Both the position numbers and the translations under genes were made by a program. From positions 62,001 through 126,000 of the forward strand of contig WFMF01000020.1 in NCBI GenBank assembly GCA_011033025.1: DNA of 64,000 bases. The letters are read 5' to 3'. The notes below the pieces were generated by a model. The model saw only the letters and a program-made list of their open reading frames with translations, was not told where the DNA came from and did not search any database. This DNA comes from Beroe forskalii. Taxonomy: Eukaryota; Ctenophora; Nuda; Beroida; Beroidae. Positions within the stretch are counted from its first letter, which is position 1. The number at the start of each line of letters is the position of its first letter. This document shows positions 1 through 12,232 of this stretch, one piece after another.

Positions 1-192
1 CTTTATGTAACATTATTTGTAAGCAATTCACATTTTTTCCTGTCCAGGGTTTATTGGTGGCTTTCATTGACGGTTCTTTATTAATTAATGGATAGTCATT
101 TGTGATTTTTCCACGAATCTGCCTTTTTCACCGCAAAATCATTTTTAATGAGTACATGTCACAGGCCATAAGGTAACCTTGTGTCATCTCAG

Positions 193-1680
193 GCTACTGC
201 AAATGGTCTGGAGTTTCCAGCTATCCCATCGAGTAAAATAAAAGTCAAGCCTCCAAGTGATTCTGCAGAAGCTAGTCAGGAACTCAGGAACGAAGTCGAC
301 ACTTTGACATCAACCCTTGACAGAGAAATCGGCATAGTCCTGACAGACGCTTCAAACCATGCGAGCACAGCAAGCGCTAAAGCGGACTCTTTCTCCAGTG
401 AAGCACTACAGGGTGACCAAAATGATGTGGCAAACATGAAGGAGGCACAAACCAAAAAGTTGGCAAACCAAAAGGAAATAATGGCTGGTAATTAATCGAA
501 ATTCCTCTCATGACTAAAATGGTGTAATAAAATTTGCGATGAGACTAATAATATCAAAACAGGTCATGACAATAACACATTTCAATCAGGCCTCTCCAAG
601 AAAATGTGTATAGACACTGGGATAAACTACTACAGCAACGACTATAGCGTTGTGCACACGTTCACCCCCACTTGGTACGATTGTTTGGATAAATGCCAAA
701 CATCCACTGATTCCAGGAAATGCAACTCCATATCGTGGAATAAACGTAAGTTTAGCACATCATTTCTGGAGAGTTGAATTTGGGCTCCAAAACGATCGTT
801 ATGGTTCGCATTATAATAACACTGAGATTGAAGAGACTGTTGGTTTATCAAAAAGGAATGGTTCATCCCGTGAAATCATATCCAATGGGTGAACCTCTCG
901 GGTAATGGATTCCACAACAATATGAGGACTGATTTCCTTTAAAATTTTCCTTATTTTCAGTGGCTGGGGAGTGTCTTGGAAGAACCAAGAGACGAGGTGA
1001 CACACCGAGTGTGGCTCAGAACTGGTGGAGTATCAACCGAGCATGCCATGGTAAGTCATAATTTAGTTATTTCATTGCTCAAATGCTTTAACTCATTGAA
1101 TCTGAAGTCAAGTACTCAATCTCAAATATAATAAGCATTGAACTAAAACTCTTCTTTGCCAGATACCATGACGGGTGACTCGGGTAAATTGATGAAGTGC
1201 TTGCAGAAGGACAAAATTCTCAGTTTCTCAAGTGAAACTTCATCGTCTCAATCAATGGATACAATCTGGGATTGCTGGTTTTGGTGCGTCAACACAGATG
1301 ATTGCATTGGGGCATCATATAACAATGCTACTCAGCAATGCAAGATTGGTCCGGGTGCCACTGCCAGCTCACAAACTGGATGGGAATCTGTCCTTATGGA
1401 CTGTATGAGCGAAGTGTGAGTCAATTCTTCAAGTTGTAAAGATACTAGTACTTAGAAGTTATCATAGATGATAGCCGAGACCATTGAATATGGTTTAAAT
1501 ATGAATTTCTATCCTCAATTATTTGCTAAGATTATCGTAATTGCCACCGAGTACCAGCATACTGTCCCTGGAAAGGTACCAATCTCTCTGAGATCCTATG
1601 TTTCTAAAGTTTCTCATACTTTCAGGGAATTTGCAGACACGAGTGGGGGAGGAGATAGTGGATATGTAATTATCAGCTAA
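193..1680 (+). CDS. 3' end of secreted PAN/Apple-domain gene (tandem paralogue of the gene at 2747-12232)
   Basis: Five exons can be read: 193-487, 590-745, 961-1050, 1163-1415 and 1626-1680, all with GT-AG borders and compatible phases. The first encodes a helical, Ser/Ala/Glu-rich segment. The second gives a Cys module ending in CNSISWNK. The third carries the pattern ECLGR...NWWSINRACHG. The fourth is a PAN/Apple-like module with WDCWFWCVNTDDC, and the fifth ends in a short tail and TAA. The same exon order, phases and Cys spacing recur at 8355-12232, so this is the 3' part of a tandem duplicate; its 5' exons lie upstream of the window. PAN/Apple modules usually bind proteins or carbohydrates outside the cell, so an extracellular role is inferred. 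The identity of any upstream domains is unknown. Confidence 0.7.
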
Positions 1681-2746
1681 CATGGATACCTCGAGGATTG
1701 TATCCCAGACAGTGAATGAAGACAAGACTGATGTGATGATTCTTTATGATCATTGTAAATGTTGACATGAATTTCATGTTTTTGAAAGAATGGTTTCATT
1801 TGAAGTTAATTGAAAGATGAAATGAATATTACTTAATGCAGCAATTTAAGTTAGAGTTGCAGGGGTTGTATAAGTAAGTTATAGGTAAAGATAAATGGAA
1901 TTTTTTGGTTCTTGGTATTAAGATTTTTAGTGAAAGGTACAGAAAAAGGGTCTAGATAGTAGATACAACATCATAGTTGTCAAAGTGAAATTTTCCAGCT
2001 AAGTTTGTAAGATAAGGGTCAGTTGGTAAATATGGGGACTGAGGCAAGGTTTCCCAATGTAAGATGTGGCCGAAGATGACAAACCAATTGTCATTTCTGA
2101 CGGCATTATACAGGTAAAATTCAGTATCTTGATGCATTTTTCGGCAAAACTTGCAGCGTCTTTCGTAAAGAAAGCTGCAAGAGCACCAACACATCATCGA
2201 TGTTAACTTCATTGATGATTCATGAATCATTAATCAGCTGACATTAAGGGCAGAATGAGTAACAAATATCATGAAGTCAGCCAACCTGTAGGAATAGTTC
2301 CTGGAAAATTTTGAGTATTCATTCTAATGGCCTAATGGGAAACACATCAGTACCCTCTCTAAAACAAATTTCTAGATACATTTTCCTCCAGGAGCTAAGC
2401 AAACGGTTTACACAGTGGAACAGCGTGTATAATACGAGAACAATAGTTGTCAATATCGGGTGTAAATTCAGAAAACTCAGGTGCTATGTTTTCTCACAAA
2501 ATCCTGAGACTCACCCTTTCAATAATGTGTGAAATCATTGACAAGCAAACGTCGAGTGCTGCTACAAGACAAAGGAAAAACCTACGGCCCACCTGGTGCT
2601 TTTGGAGTACGCTGTGCTCGGAAAATACAGTCAGCCATCGACAAGAGAAACACACTCAAGTACTTCATATTACAATTACTCATCTATCGTTGTAAAGTAC
2701 ACTTTCTCGTGATACTTCCTTGTGTTTGAATTGCCTTTGTGTCGTC
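1681..2746. other. Intergenic gap between the two paralogues
   Basis: This holds the 3' flank of the upstream gene and the presumed promoter of the downstream gene. The only notable reading frame is a minus-strand ORF at about 2230-1952 (92 codons) with a WCSC and a CKFC pair near its start; it has no recognised relatives and may be chance. No repeats or RNA genes are evident. Confidence 0.5.
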
Positions 2747-5700
2747 ATGGGGAGGTTTCACATCCTTCTCCTCAGCCTAGTACTCCTCGCTAAGGCTGAA
2801 GAAGAGAGCATCGCTTGCCCGGAGTTCCTGATAGGATACAACTTCAACTCGGAGGAGAACGACGAGCACACCTACTGGAGGTGTCCTGCTCGGGGAGAAG
2901 ATGAGGCTGAGGACTCAGTAGTTCTGAGTGTGAAGAGCGAGTGTGAGGTGGGGCAGATCTACGATGCGAGGATTGGGAACTGCAAGAGCGGGGTCTCTGA
3001 TCAGGACTCTGAGAATCTGGATCAGCTGGAGATAGAGGCCCTGGAAGATGATCAGAGGTTGGGAGCACTGTACAATGCTCGAGATAACACGTTCTACGCG
3101 GGGTATTACTTGTGGGATACCTCCCCTGGAGGAGTGGTGGAGCAGAACAAGGTCACCCAAACCAAGGAGTATTCCAACCTCGATATCTACCAGGAAAACG
3201 ACCTACAGGACAGGATTGATAAGCTCAATGTGGATAAGGAACTCGTTATCAAGGTGCTGGGAGATAAGGAACTCGCTAATTTCGGAGCTGTGAATTACTT
3301 AAAAACTGACAAATCTTCTGCTAGCACCGCCCGAGTAACAATGAACTACAAGTCTACGAGGGATGTAGTAAGTATACCCCTCGCTACTCCAGTGACATAC
3401 CCGGATATGTGTGGGAAGGCAGAGAGTGCGGGTGGGATCACTCATGCTATCACCGGGATAGTTAGAGGACTCAGGGCATTCCTTACCTTCGAGCAGAAAG
3501 CTGAGAAAAACGAGAATACGGAGGTTATAGGAGCGAAGCTCTTTGCAGATGTTAATCTGGTTCCCAGCTATATCAAAACTGGTTCCATTTGGATTGATTC
3601 AGACAAAAACCAAGTGCAGGAAAACTCAAAGATGTCGGTTGAATATTTCGGAGATGCCAAGATCGAGCCGCCAACTACTTTTGCATCAGCTCTGGAAGCA
3701 TTCAACAATATAGAGGCAGCTGCTCAAACAGCCACGGCTCCAGTGAAGTAAGGATAGTTATAAATTATTCATCAGAGTCAAGGATCAAGCTTCCACCAGA
3801 TTTTTAAGTCAAAACCACCAATGATTCACAACATCTTAAAAACATAAATTTGAAATCGGCCACTGATTTTCACAGAAGCGCCTTAACAATATTCAGAAGT
3901 TTCATGAGTAGCATAATTAGATTATTAGGCTCACTCACTGACCCATCACACCCTTGCTTGAACAGACATTTTCATCAGTCAATCCTAAAACCTCACTCAG
4001 GTACATCCTGACACCCTCCCCAGGTACATCCTGACACCTCTGTCATTCCTGTGTCAGGGCAGCACTGCTCGGTTACACACCGTAAACCAGCAGCTGGTGT
4101 CAAGGGCGGTGGAGGTCCTGACTGATCTCCGGAACACGGAATCACTGCTGACAGCACTCGAAGAGTCCCGGGCAGCGGAGATGGTGTTGTCGCTCAAAGA
4201 TAGATTAACCGCGTACAAGGCTAATGTGATAAACGATGCGGGCAAACTTGCAAAGAAAATAGGAAATAAGTTGAAGGTGTTATCCTTAAATCAGTTCGTT
4301 TAATACCAGTTGATCCCTAAATCAGTTCATTTGCCTTGGCACCAGTTTGTTTCTAGGTCAGCATATCTTGACAGCAGCTTACACCAGTTTATCTTGACAT
4401 CTGTTATCTTGAAACCAGTTTATCTTGACACCAGTTTATCTTGACACCAGTTTATCTAGACACCAGTTAATCTTGACACCAGTTTATCTTGAAACCAGTT
4501 TATCTTGACACCAGTTTATCTTGACACCAGTTTATAATGACACCAGTTTATAATGACACCAGTATATCTTGACACCAGTTTATCTTGACACCAGTATATC
4601 TTGACACCAGTTTATCTTGAGTATTGGTATCACTTTATCTGAGACTTGACACCAGTTCCGCTCAGTTACTTTTAATAGCATCTTAATTTTGCAGCAGCAT
4701 AATTTCAGTTTTGACCCTATGTATCTAATTTTCGCAGTTGAAGAACATCAAAAAGGGTCAGGCAACCGAAGGGGACTTGGTTACGGTGCTCCGAGAACAC
4801 GACGAATCAAACTACGCTGCAGAAGTCACGGACGAGTATCTCAGCAGGCGAATCAGAGAAGTGTCTGCCATCAATCTCATCGTGGATAAGGTGAGGTAAC
4901 TGGTTCGGTAAATTGAGCGATCCGTCTAGGCCAGTATCACGCCAGAATCACGCTCAATTTACCACTTGTTCATACAAGTGAGATTATGTAAAATGAAAAT
5001 TTATTGAAAGTTCTGATGGTTAAAAAATCAATTCATATTTCACTACCTTAATCTAACACTTGCTTTTATTACTGTTCAAGAGCTGTATAAAATCGATAAA
5101 CTTGAAATATGGATAAGGTGGATGAGGTGAACGCAATCATGGGAGCAACAGTGTTTACCATAGCGGACTGGAGGAATAGAGATGTCAGCTGCATCATCAA
5201 TCCAGACCGTACAACTAAGTATGTAGGCTTGAGGGTTGAAGCTTTAGACAACGATTCGGCTGCTAAAACTTGACGCTACATTAAATTTCAATTTCAATAC
5301 ATTGAAATGTGGACGCTTGAGGAGAAGCTGCTGTTTTATTCCTATTATCTAAATTCTGAACAATGCATTTTCAGGTACACTTTCCACTTCCAACTCAAAG
5401 TTTTGAAACCGAGGGGTTCTGATCCAACAGCAGAGGTAAGAAATGAGAACAGTTCTTTTTCTTGACAGAAACGCTAAGATTCTATCGTCATTGCTGAATG
5501 AAGTACAGAATAAGGATCCTTATTTGACAAAATGCCAAGTTTCTATGATTGATCTTTGAAATGAAATCAAAATGACTGCAAAATGGTAACTGCAGAACGA
5601 TACTGACATTATGACGTTGCCTAATTTAGTAATTTTACAGGAAGAAGCACTTATGTGGTACAATGACCTGGAGAAAGTGGGTGAGGTAGGAGCAAAGTAC

Positions 5701-8700
5701 AAGGCATACCTTGAATTCGGCATGTCTTCCTACAACAAGGAAGGAGATCAGCATTGCTTCCTTATTGAGCTGCTGGATGCTGACTATACCGGGGAACTGG
5801 TGACGATCAGCTACCGATACAGCGACCCAAGGCATCCTAGCGCTGGTGTGAGCGGGGACAACTTCATCCCGCCACCAGCACCACCTAAACCGGTAAATTG
5901 AGGAGGGGAGAGAATGTGAGAAATAGACCGAATGAGCCAAAACAATAATTTAATGTTGCTAAATTGGGACCTGGGCAGACTTCACAACAAATTTCATACC
6001 ATCATCCTTGAAAATCTTATTCAGGAGTGTACAGCTAGCTACGACAGCGTCCAAGTAACCATATCACCATCGAGTAACGAGTTCGTGAGGACCAACTGGG
6101 CCTTTGCAGAGAGGGAGGGTAAGGATCCGGTTAAATCGAAGGATAATCCGACAACCACCAGTCCCATCACTATCAGTGGTTTGAAGATGAACACTGCGTA
6201 CAACGTTTACACCAAATACAAGGTATGCTGAAACTCTGTCAAAAACAGAGAAAATCTGGTCCACGACCTTTGTGAAAATCAAAAGTTCTCTTCTTCAAAG
6301 TAAGAGTCGCTAATGATTCCAAATATCTTTTTTCGGTAATTCCCCGGTTTCAGGTGTTGGACGGAACGAGGGATTATTACGAGGACCTGGGTTTCAGTGC
6401 GAGCTCAGAGAAGACCCCGTGTGTCACGTGGCCTACACCACCCGTAGAGGGTCTGACCGTTACACCAGTGTCTTCTACTTCACTCGCAGTCTCTTGGAGC
6501 AAGCCTACTACCTACGCTAAAAACACTGAGATCCAGTGAGATCAATACGTCGTCAATTCAACACTCTAACCTATGACAATGATTTTTGCCAAGCTTTTTT
6601 GTATACTGAGAAACCATTCGGTAGATCTAATAGCAATAGCAATAAAGGAATGTGATAACAATAAACACAGTACCTGAGTGTCCTGCATGGTCGAAGATTT
6701 TCTACAGTACTCGTATCTTTACATTTCGTACTACACTGTCCTTAAACACAGGTATGTGCTGAAAGTCAAAGAGACAGGTACAGAAGACGAGGCGGGTCTG
6801 ATCTTCAGCTTCGGGTTCGATGTGGTCGGCACAACTGTCACGCACCTCAAACCCTCCACGATCTATGACATCATAGTACACACTGAGACAGACATCAGCA
6901 GCAGTGGTCCTACAGCCACCACGATGACAACAGCCCCAGGAGAAATAGAGTTCCCACAGGTGAATAGTAAAAGATATGTTGATGTTCCTTCTAGTAGGCA
7001 CTATTTGATATCAATATATCATCTTGTCACAAGAAAAATGTCCGAATCAGAATTCCAATGCAAAGATTTGAGGTTCTAAGTTCAAACCAAACAATGAACT
7101 GCACCACTTTTCACTATGATACAGCTAGATGGGCAGTGGGCACACGACAACACATAAGTATTACACATTTGAACGCCATCAACGTACCACTTTGAGCTAT
7201 GATAATGACGTCATCTCATCATTGCCCCACTCAGGTACAAGCAGTTGTCACGGACAGTAACCCGCCCTACATCCGGATGAAGAGCAAGGTCAAGCTGGTG
7301 GAGCTGCAGGTTAACGAGGCGATGAGTTCACCACGACTCCTCGTGGAGTGCAAGGAGCTGGGCAACGAGATAGGGAGTGGGAGAACCAGTACCATAAAAC
7401 TCGATGAAATAGTAAGTTAGGAGAGGAGATAGGGGAGGAGTTAGGGAAGGAGTTAGGGGAGGAGATAGGGGGAGTTAGGGGAGGAGTTAGGGAAGGAGTT
7501 AGGGGAGGAGATAGGGAAGGAGATAGGGAAAGTTGGGGGATGGAGTTAGGGAAGGAGTTTTAGGGGAGGTTAGAGTTAGGGAGGTTTCATAGAGTTAGGG
7601 AGGAGTTAGGGGAGGAGTTAGGGGAGGAGTTAGGGGAGGAGTTAGGGGAAGAGTTAAGGGAGGAGTTAGGGGAAGAAACAGGACCACCGACCATGTTACT
7701 CGATGAAATCTTGAGTGGATAGGAGAAGCAGTGTGGGTGATTACAAGGATTTAGGGTTGAATATTTCATAAATCCCATTTACATCGTTCAGTACTATTTG
7801 GCCTAATAATGTTAATTGCATTTCCGTTTTCAGACGCCGCCATATTACGACATGAACTTTGATATCCCTAGCTTGACACTAGGACGGGATTACGAGATAA
7901 CAGTGGTGCTCCAGGTAAGAAAAGATAGAAAATAGATCTTATCTGATAACAAGATGTTGAAACTTGAATAAAATAATCCACAATCATTAAATCTGGGTAA
8001 ATTCTCCACAATCCACATAGCAGAACAACATGTTTACTACCTCCTGTCCTCCAAATCTGAGCCACGTATACGTTCCAGGTACGCCTGAAAGCTGATACCT
8101 CCATCCTCCTTACCTCCCCTCGCACCCAAACACTCACTGTCAGCCTGCCCATCAAAGGAACAGAGGAGGCACGAGTCAGATAGATTTCATGTTCAGTTGA
8201 AATCGGGAATCATCCAAAATGGCATAGCAAAGTTAAATTTGAATCCTGTTTGATCAAGTCATTTTGAGCTGCTTCGAAACAATTAAAAAAAGATACTGCT
8301 ACAAATAAAATTCAGAAATTCACATTCTTTGAAAACAAAACCAGCATCCTTTAGGTACAACCTGAACGTGGTGAAGGATCGGGTGGACGCTAACTTGCAG
8401 AGTGTGTCGAGCAGTGTGGACGACATCACAGCCACAGTGGAGGAAGTAACCCGGGATGTGGAGCAGTTCATGGAGGATACCAGGGCAACACTAAGGGAGT
8501 TCAAGCTGCAGGAGCAGAGCTTCTCAGGTGCATTATCTTGAGGGGGTGGAATTCGTGCTAAACGCTATTCAACTTTAAGTTGATTTTTACTTGCGCTTGC
8601 AATCTCTATGATCTACTGGATGAATTGTAATGAAGCTATGATCAGAAATTTTGTTGGATCATCTCAGCTCACAATATTATTTCACAGCAATTTCACTACA

Positions 8701-11700
8701 GCACGTGAAAAACTGTAACTGGAAGTTGTATGACTGTGATTCTCCCTTCAGAGACGTTGAAAAAATCGTGTATCGAGGCCGGATGGAAGTTCAGTAACGG
8801 CACAACAGAAGAACCTCAAGTGAAGGAGAACGTCAACTCTATTGACGAGTGCTTGAATTATTGCAGGGAAATTGAGGGATGTAACTCAGTCTCCTGGGAT
8901 AAAGTTGATTTTATTCAATGATTTTCTTCATTATCCATTGAGAAATCGAATATTCGAATTCTCGTATATCCCATTTAAACCATTTCTTCAACTCACACCT
9001 TATTTCAATACACCGTGTATTCAAATACCGGTGAAGAAGTCCGGATGTCACACGAATTTGAGGTCTATTCTTGGAAATATAAAACGTGCGAGGCTTAAGA
9101 ACTGTCACAATTAGTCGGCAAACCCAGATAAATAACTAAAGCATCGGCACTATCACATTCCTCGAATAGACCTTGCTTTTCACAGAATCACTCGGATCAC
9201 ACACGAGGGTTTAGGTTAGGTTAGATGAGGTTTAGATGAAAAATGTAAGAACCAAGATTTGCTGGTGCGATTTTACACAATGACGGATCTAATGGATCGT
9301 ATCTTCCAGTTGGACAGACGTGTTCCACATTCAGAGAAAGGAGGGGAAAAGAACGAATAGCAAGTGCTAACAGTTGGACAGCTAACCGAGTTTGCTATGG
9401 TAAGGCTATTTAATCATTGATCTTCGAAAATTCAAATAATCTTGAAAAATATGACGTGGATGGAGCTTCCAAACTTCAATAACTTTTCCAAATTTTGGCG
9501 CTCAGTTGGACAGCTAACCGAGTTTGCTATGGTACGTTGAGATTATATTATCTTCTATTTTAGAATTTTCAAAAGACGTGGATGGAGCTTACAAACTTCA
9601 AAATAACTTTTCCGAATTAAGGCGCTTGCCCCTTTATAATGACGATAGGTACATGCAACATGAGTAATGATTAAAATGATTAAATGATTACCTGCATTTT
9701 GTACGTGTTGAGGTTATAATAAGGAGCGATAGAGTATGCAATTGCAAACTAGAGAGTTGATTCCGAAATTCAATATTATGGAAATGAATAATTAAAGCAG
9801 GAAAGATCTGACGTAATAGGATTAAATCTTAAGTATAAAATAATCAAAGGTCTATTGAAAGCCAGACATAAACAAAATGCCTTGATCATCTTCATTCCTT
9901 GGTCATAACCCTCCCTTTGAGATAGCCACTCCCTTGACAACACTTTACCCTTGACAGCACTTTACTCTTGACGGCACTTTTCCCTAGGCATCATTTCCCC
10001 TTGACACCACTCTTCTCGAGACACCATCCCTCTCTTGACACCACTCTTCTCTTTTAAAAATTGATGAAATTTATCACCAAGATCACGTAACAGCGTCGCG
10101 TGTGTTAAAAAAATCCAAACTTCAAACCAAAAATTGCGCCAAATGGCCAATCAAGAATTCAACCGCTACCAAGTCGCAAATTCCGTGTACAGACTATAGT
10201 AAAGTCACTTACTGAACACTTCACTAATTGCTGGGAATATGAAAAATCAGAATCGTCCAAATTATCATTCTATCATGCATGCAAGAAAAAATTCGCGAGA
10301 GAACCATATTTAGATATATCAAAGGGTTTTCACGAAGATATAACACAACCAAATTCAGAATTAGTTCTCATGATCTGGAAATAGAATGTGGAAGATACAA
10401 TAACGTACCGAGAGAAGCGCGTATTTGTTCATGGTGTAACACATCAATGGGTGTAAACGTGGAAGAAGATGAGGCTCACGCAATCAATGACTGTGACCTT
10501 TATGGTAGCCTGCGCAATAAGCTTATCACGAGACTGAATAAAGCCCCGGGATCTCAATTTCACGTGCCCATTGATCAACCTCAACTTAAAACTCACTTTC
10601 ACACTCTTCTATCACCATATCATGTCTTGACAAACCCGGACAACCACAGCACATTCAACGAACATCACACAGTCACTCAAACCGGGGATATCTTACAAAA
10701 TCAGAGACGCGAATACATAATCAACTGTATGTGCACGTTTTTATGCCATGTCATAGAAACCAGACGCAAATATATCAACGAGTTAAAAGAAAAAGAGAAC
10801 CGAGCAAACACACTTACTATTTATATAGCGAATGGCATATCACAAAACTAAAATGAAGGTCAAAATGGTGTGCCACATTCCGTCACTTATGCACTGATTA
10901 ACAATTCTCATATCTTACTCTTACACATTCACATCGGTTTGATTTCACTGCCAAATCTACAGGGTTGGAAATATCCTGCATACTGGGCCTCACCTATTCA
11001 CAGCCTATGCCCCAAGACTCGGTCACACCTCAGCACAGTAGTGCCCTACGATAGATTATCACCCTACAACCCTGTGTGCGAGGATTAATGCTAATACAGA
11101 TGATAATAGTATTGTGCCGAGAAGTCACACCCATTATCTAACGTCGAAAGAAACGTGAGAAATCACCTAACGTGAGAAATCACTATTTTATTCAACTAAC
11201 GTGGGATTAAACTGCTCATATGAAAAGTGTGATGATACAGTTAACTTTTGTGTGCGTTTCACCCAACCGAATCGACTTTCAAATAATAGGTTAACGAAAT
11301 GGTTGACGAATATTCTTAAATATTCTCAGACAATGCGTTTATGGTTCAATTTGCTAGGAAGAGATAACTGTGAAACGATGAAATGGATTTCAAACAGCTA
11401 TTGACAATTTGTGTGACTTTGTTTATCATAACCGATATGAACAATGAAAATATTGTGAGATTTTAATTTTTTGATATCAGGATATTATCAAATATGAAAA
11501 TATATGAGACAGGAAAGACTTTTACATGAAATAAAGGATGATGTTTGTTGTTATTGTTATTGTACAATATAACAACCAACGTTAGTTGGTTGATATTTTA
11601 TATTAAACCTTGTAAACCTTGTAAACCTCTTGACACCACTTCTCAACTTCTGCTTCTCTCTTTGACACCACCCTCTCCTTGACACCACTATTCACTTGAC

Positions 11701-12232
11701 AGCATTTTCCCCTTGACACCACTTCCCCTCCAGACACTATGACCGGGGTATCGAACATATGGAAGAAGTGCATGCAGCCAGGAGTGTCTCTGACAGGCTC
11801 TGAGATGGAGGATCACTGGTCTCAGGGAGTCAACACGTTGTGGGACTGCTGGGAGTGGTGTCTTGATACTCCCGGATGTCGGGCTGTCTCGCACTTCGCT
11901 GATGCCAGGATCTGTCAGCTGTCCAGCAAGTCTACGGGGGTACCCGTGGCTGATGCTAACTATGTGAGCCTGACCCTGGATTGTATGATACAAGCCATCG
12001 CCGAGGATGTGTAAGTGGGGGAAAAGTTTGAAATGCTGGCATTAATTTTTTCGTAACGGTCTAATAAACTCTGCTCAGATTTAAGGTATTGCACATAGAA
12101 ATTCAGTCGACCAATAAAGAAAAACACATGCGTATGTGTTTATCCTTATTAGTCGATCAAATGAATAACTTTTTTATTGTTACAAAGTGAATTTCATATC
12201 AACTGACAAAATTCACTTTCAGGGAAATCTAA
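2747..12232 (+). CDS. Secreted stonustoxin-type (SNTX/MACPF) protein with FN3 and PAN/Apple domains
   Basis: Exons: 2747-3747, 4024-4276, 4738-4890, 5118-5218, 5375-5435, 5641-5892, 6025-6222, 6354-6535, 6752-6959, 7235-7411, 7834-7914, 8079-about 8174, 8355-8527, 8752-about 8899, 9310-9399, 11734-12010, 12223-12232; roughly 1150 residues. The ATG at 2747 opens a clean signal peptide (MGRFHILLLSLVLLAKA). Residues about 24-85 form a six-Cys-like region resembling a CBM14 chitin-binding module. Next comes the SNTX-family N-terminal MACPF-like region (LGALYNARDNTFYAGYYLWD, then STARVTMNYKS and GIVRGLRAFLTFEQK). The helical and thioredoxin-like SNTX segments follow (exons 4024-5892, ending in the FLIELLDADYTGELVTISY block). 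After that come one or two FN3 domains (clearest over 6440-6945), a coiled segment and PAN-like Cys modules. SNTX-family regions occur in many non-venom animal proteins, so pore formation is not implied. A few 3' exon joins are unresolved. Confidence 0.75.
4320..4660. repeat. 16-bp minisatellite (TTGACACCAGTTTATC)
   Basis: About fifteen degenerate head-to-tail copies of a 16-bp unit fill most of the second intron of the SNTX-type gene. The core TGACACCA also recurs near 9.9, 11.6, 13.0, 13.6 and 58 kb. Confidence 0.9.
7420..7672. repeat. Purine-rich GGAGGAGTTAGGG minisatellite
   Basis: The array starts directly after the donor of exon 7235-7411 and consists of degenerate GGAGTTAGGG/GGAGATAGGG units. 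It is strongly strand-asymmetric (almost all purine plus T), so it could form triplex or R-loop structure within the intron. Confidence 0.85.
9371..9628. repeat. 132-bp tandem duplication covering an exon end and its donor
   Basis: Copy one (9371-9502) begins inside exon 9310-9399 at CAGTTGGACAGCTAACCGAG, includes the GTAAGG donor and runs into the intron. Copy two (9503-about 9628) repeats the exon end, carries GTACGT instead of GTAAGG and shares the downstream GACGTGGATGGAGCTT block. Confidence 0.85.
10060..11628 (+). mobile_element. 5'-truncated LINE (non-LTR retrotransposon) 3' fragment
   Basis: An open frame at about 10279-10851 gives the typical LINE C-terminal region after the reverse transcriptase: FRISSHDLEIECGRY, then a CCHC-like zinc-binding pattern (ICSWC...EDEAHAINDC). 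Just upstream, in another frame, WEYEKSESSKLSFYHACKK is also typical of this region, so the copy is 5'-truncated and slightly decayed. A 3' UTR-like stretch follows and includes a small hairpin (CAACCAAC-GTTA-GTTGGTTG, about 11576). It ends near a CCTTGTAAA triplet tail. Both ends abut CTTGACACCACT repeats (about 9900-10050 and 11628-11730), so the element sits inside that array in the intron between exons 9310 and 11734; the array makes the target duplication ambiguous. Family not assigned further. Confidence 0.8.

Noticed and set aside
3990-4023. Upstream acceptor at 4000 for exon two of the SNTX-type gene
   Set aside because: Using it leads to a stop within a few codons; the acceptor at 4023 restores the family sequence.
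7587-7778. Minus-strand ORF of SPNSSPNSS repeats
   Set aside because: It is the translated antisense of the GGAGTTAGGG minisatellite in an intron.
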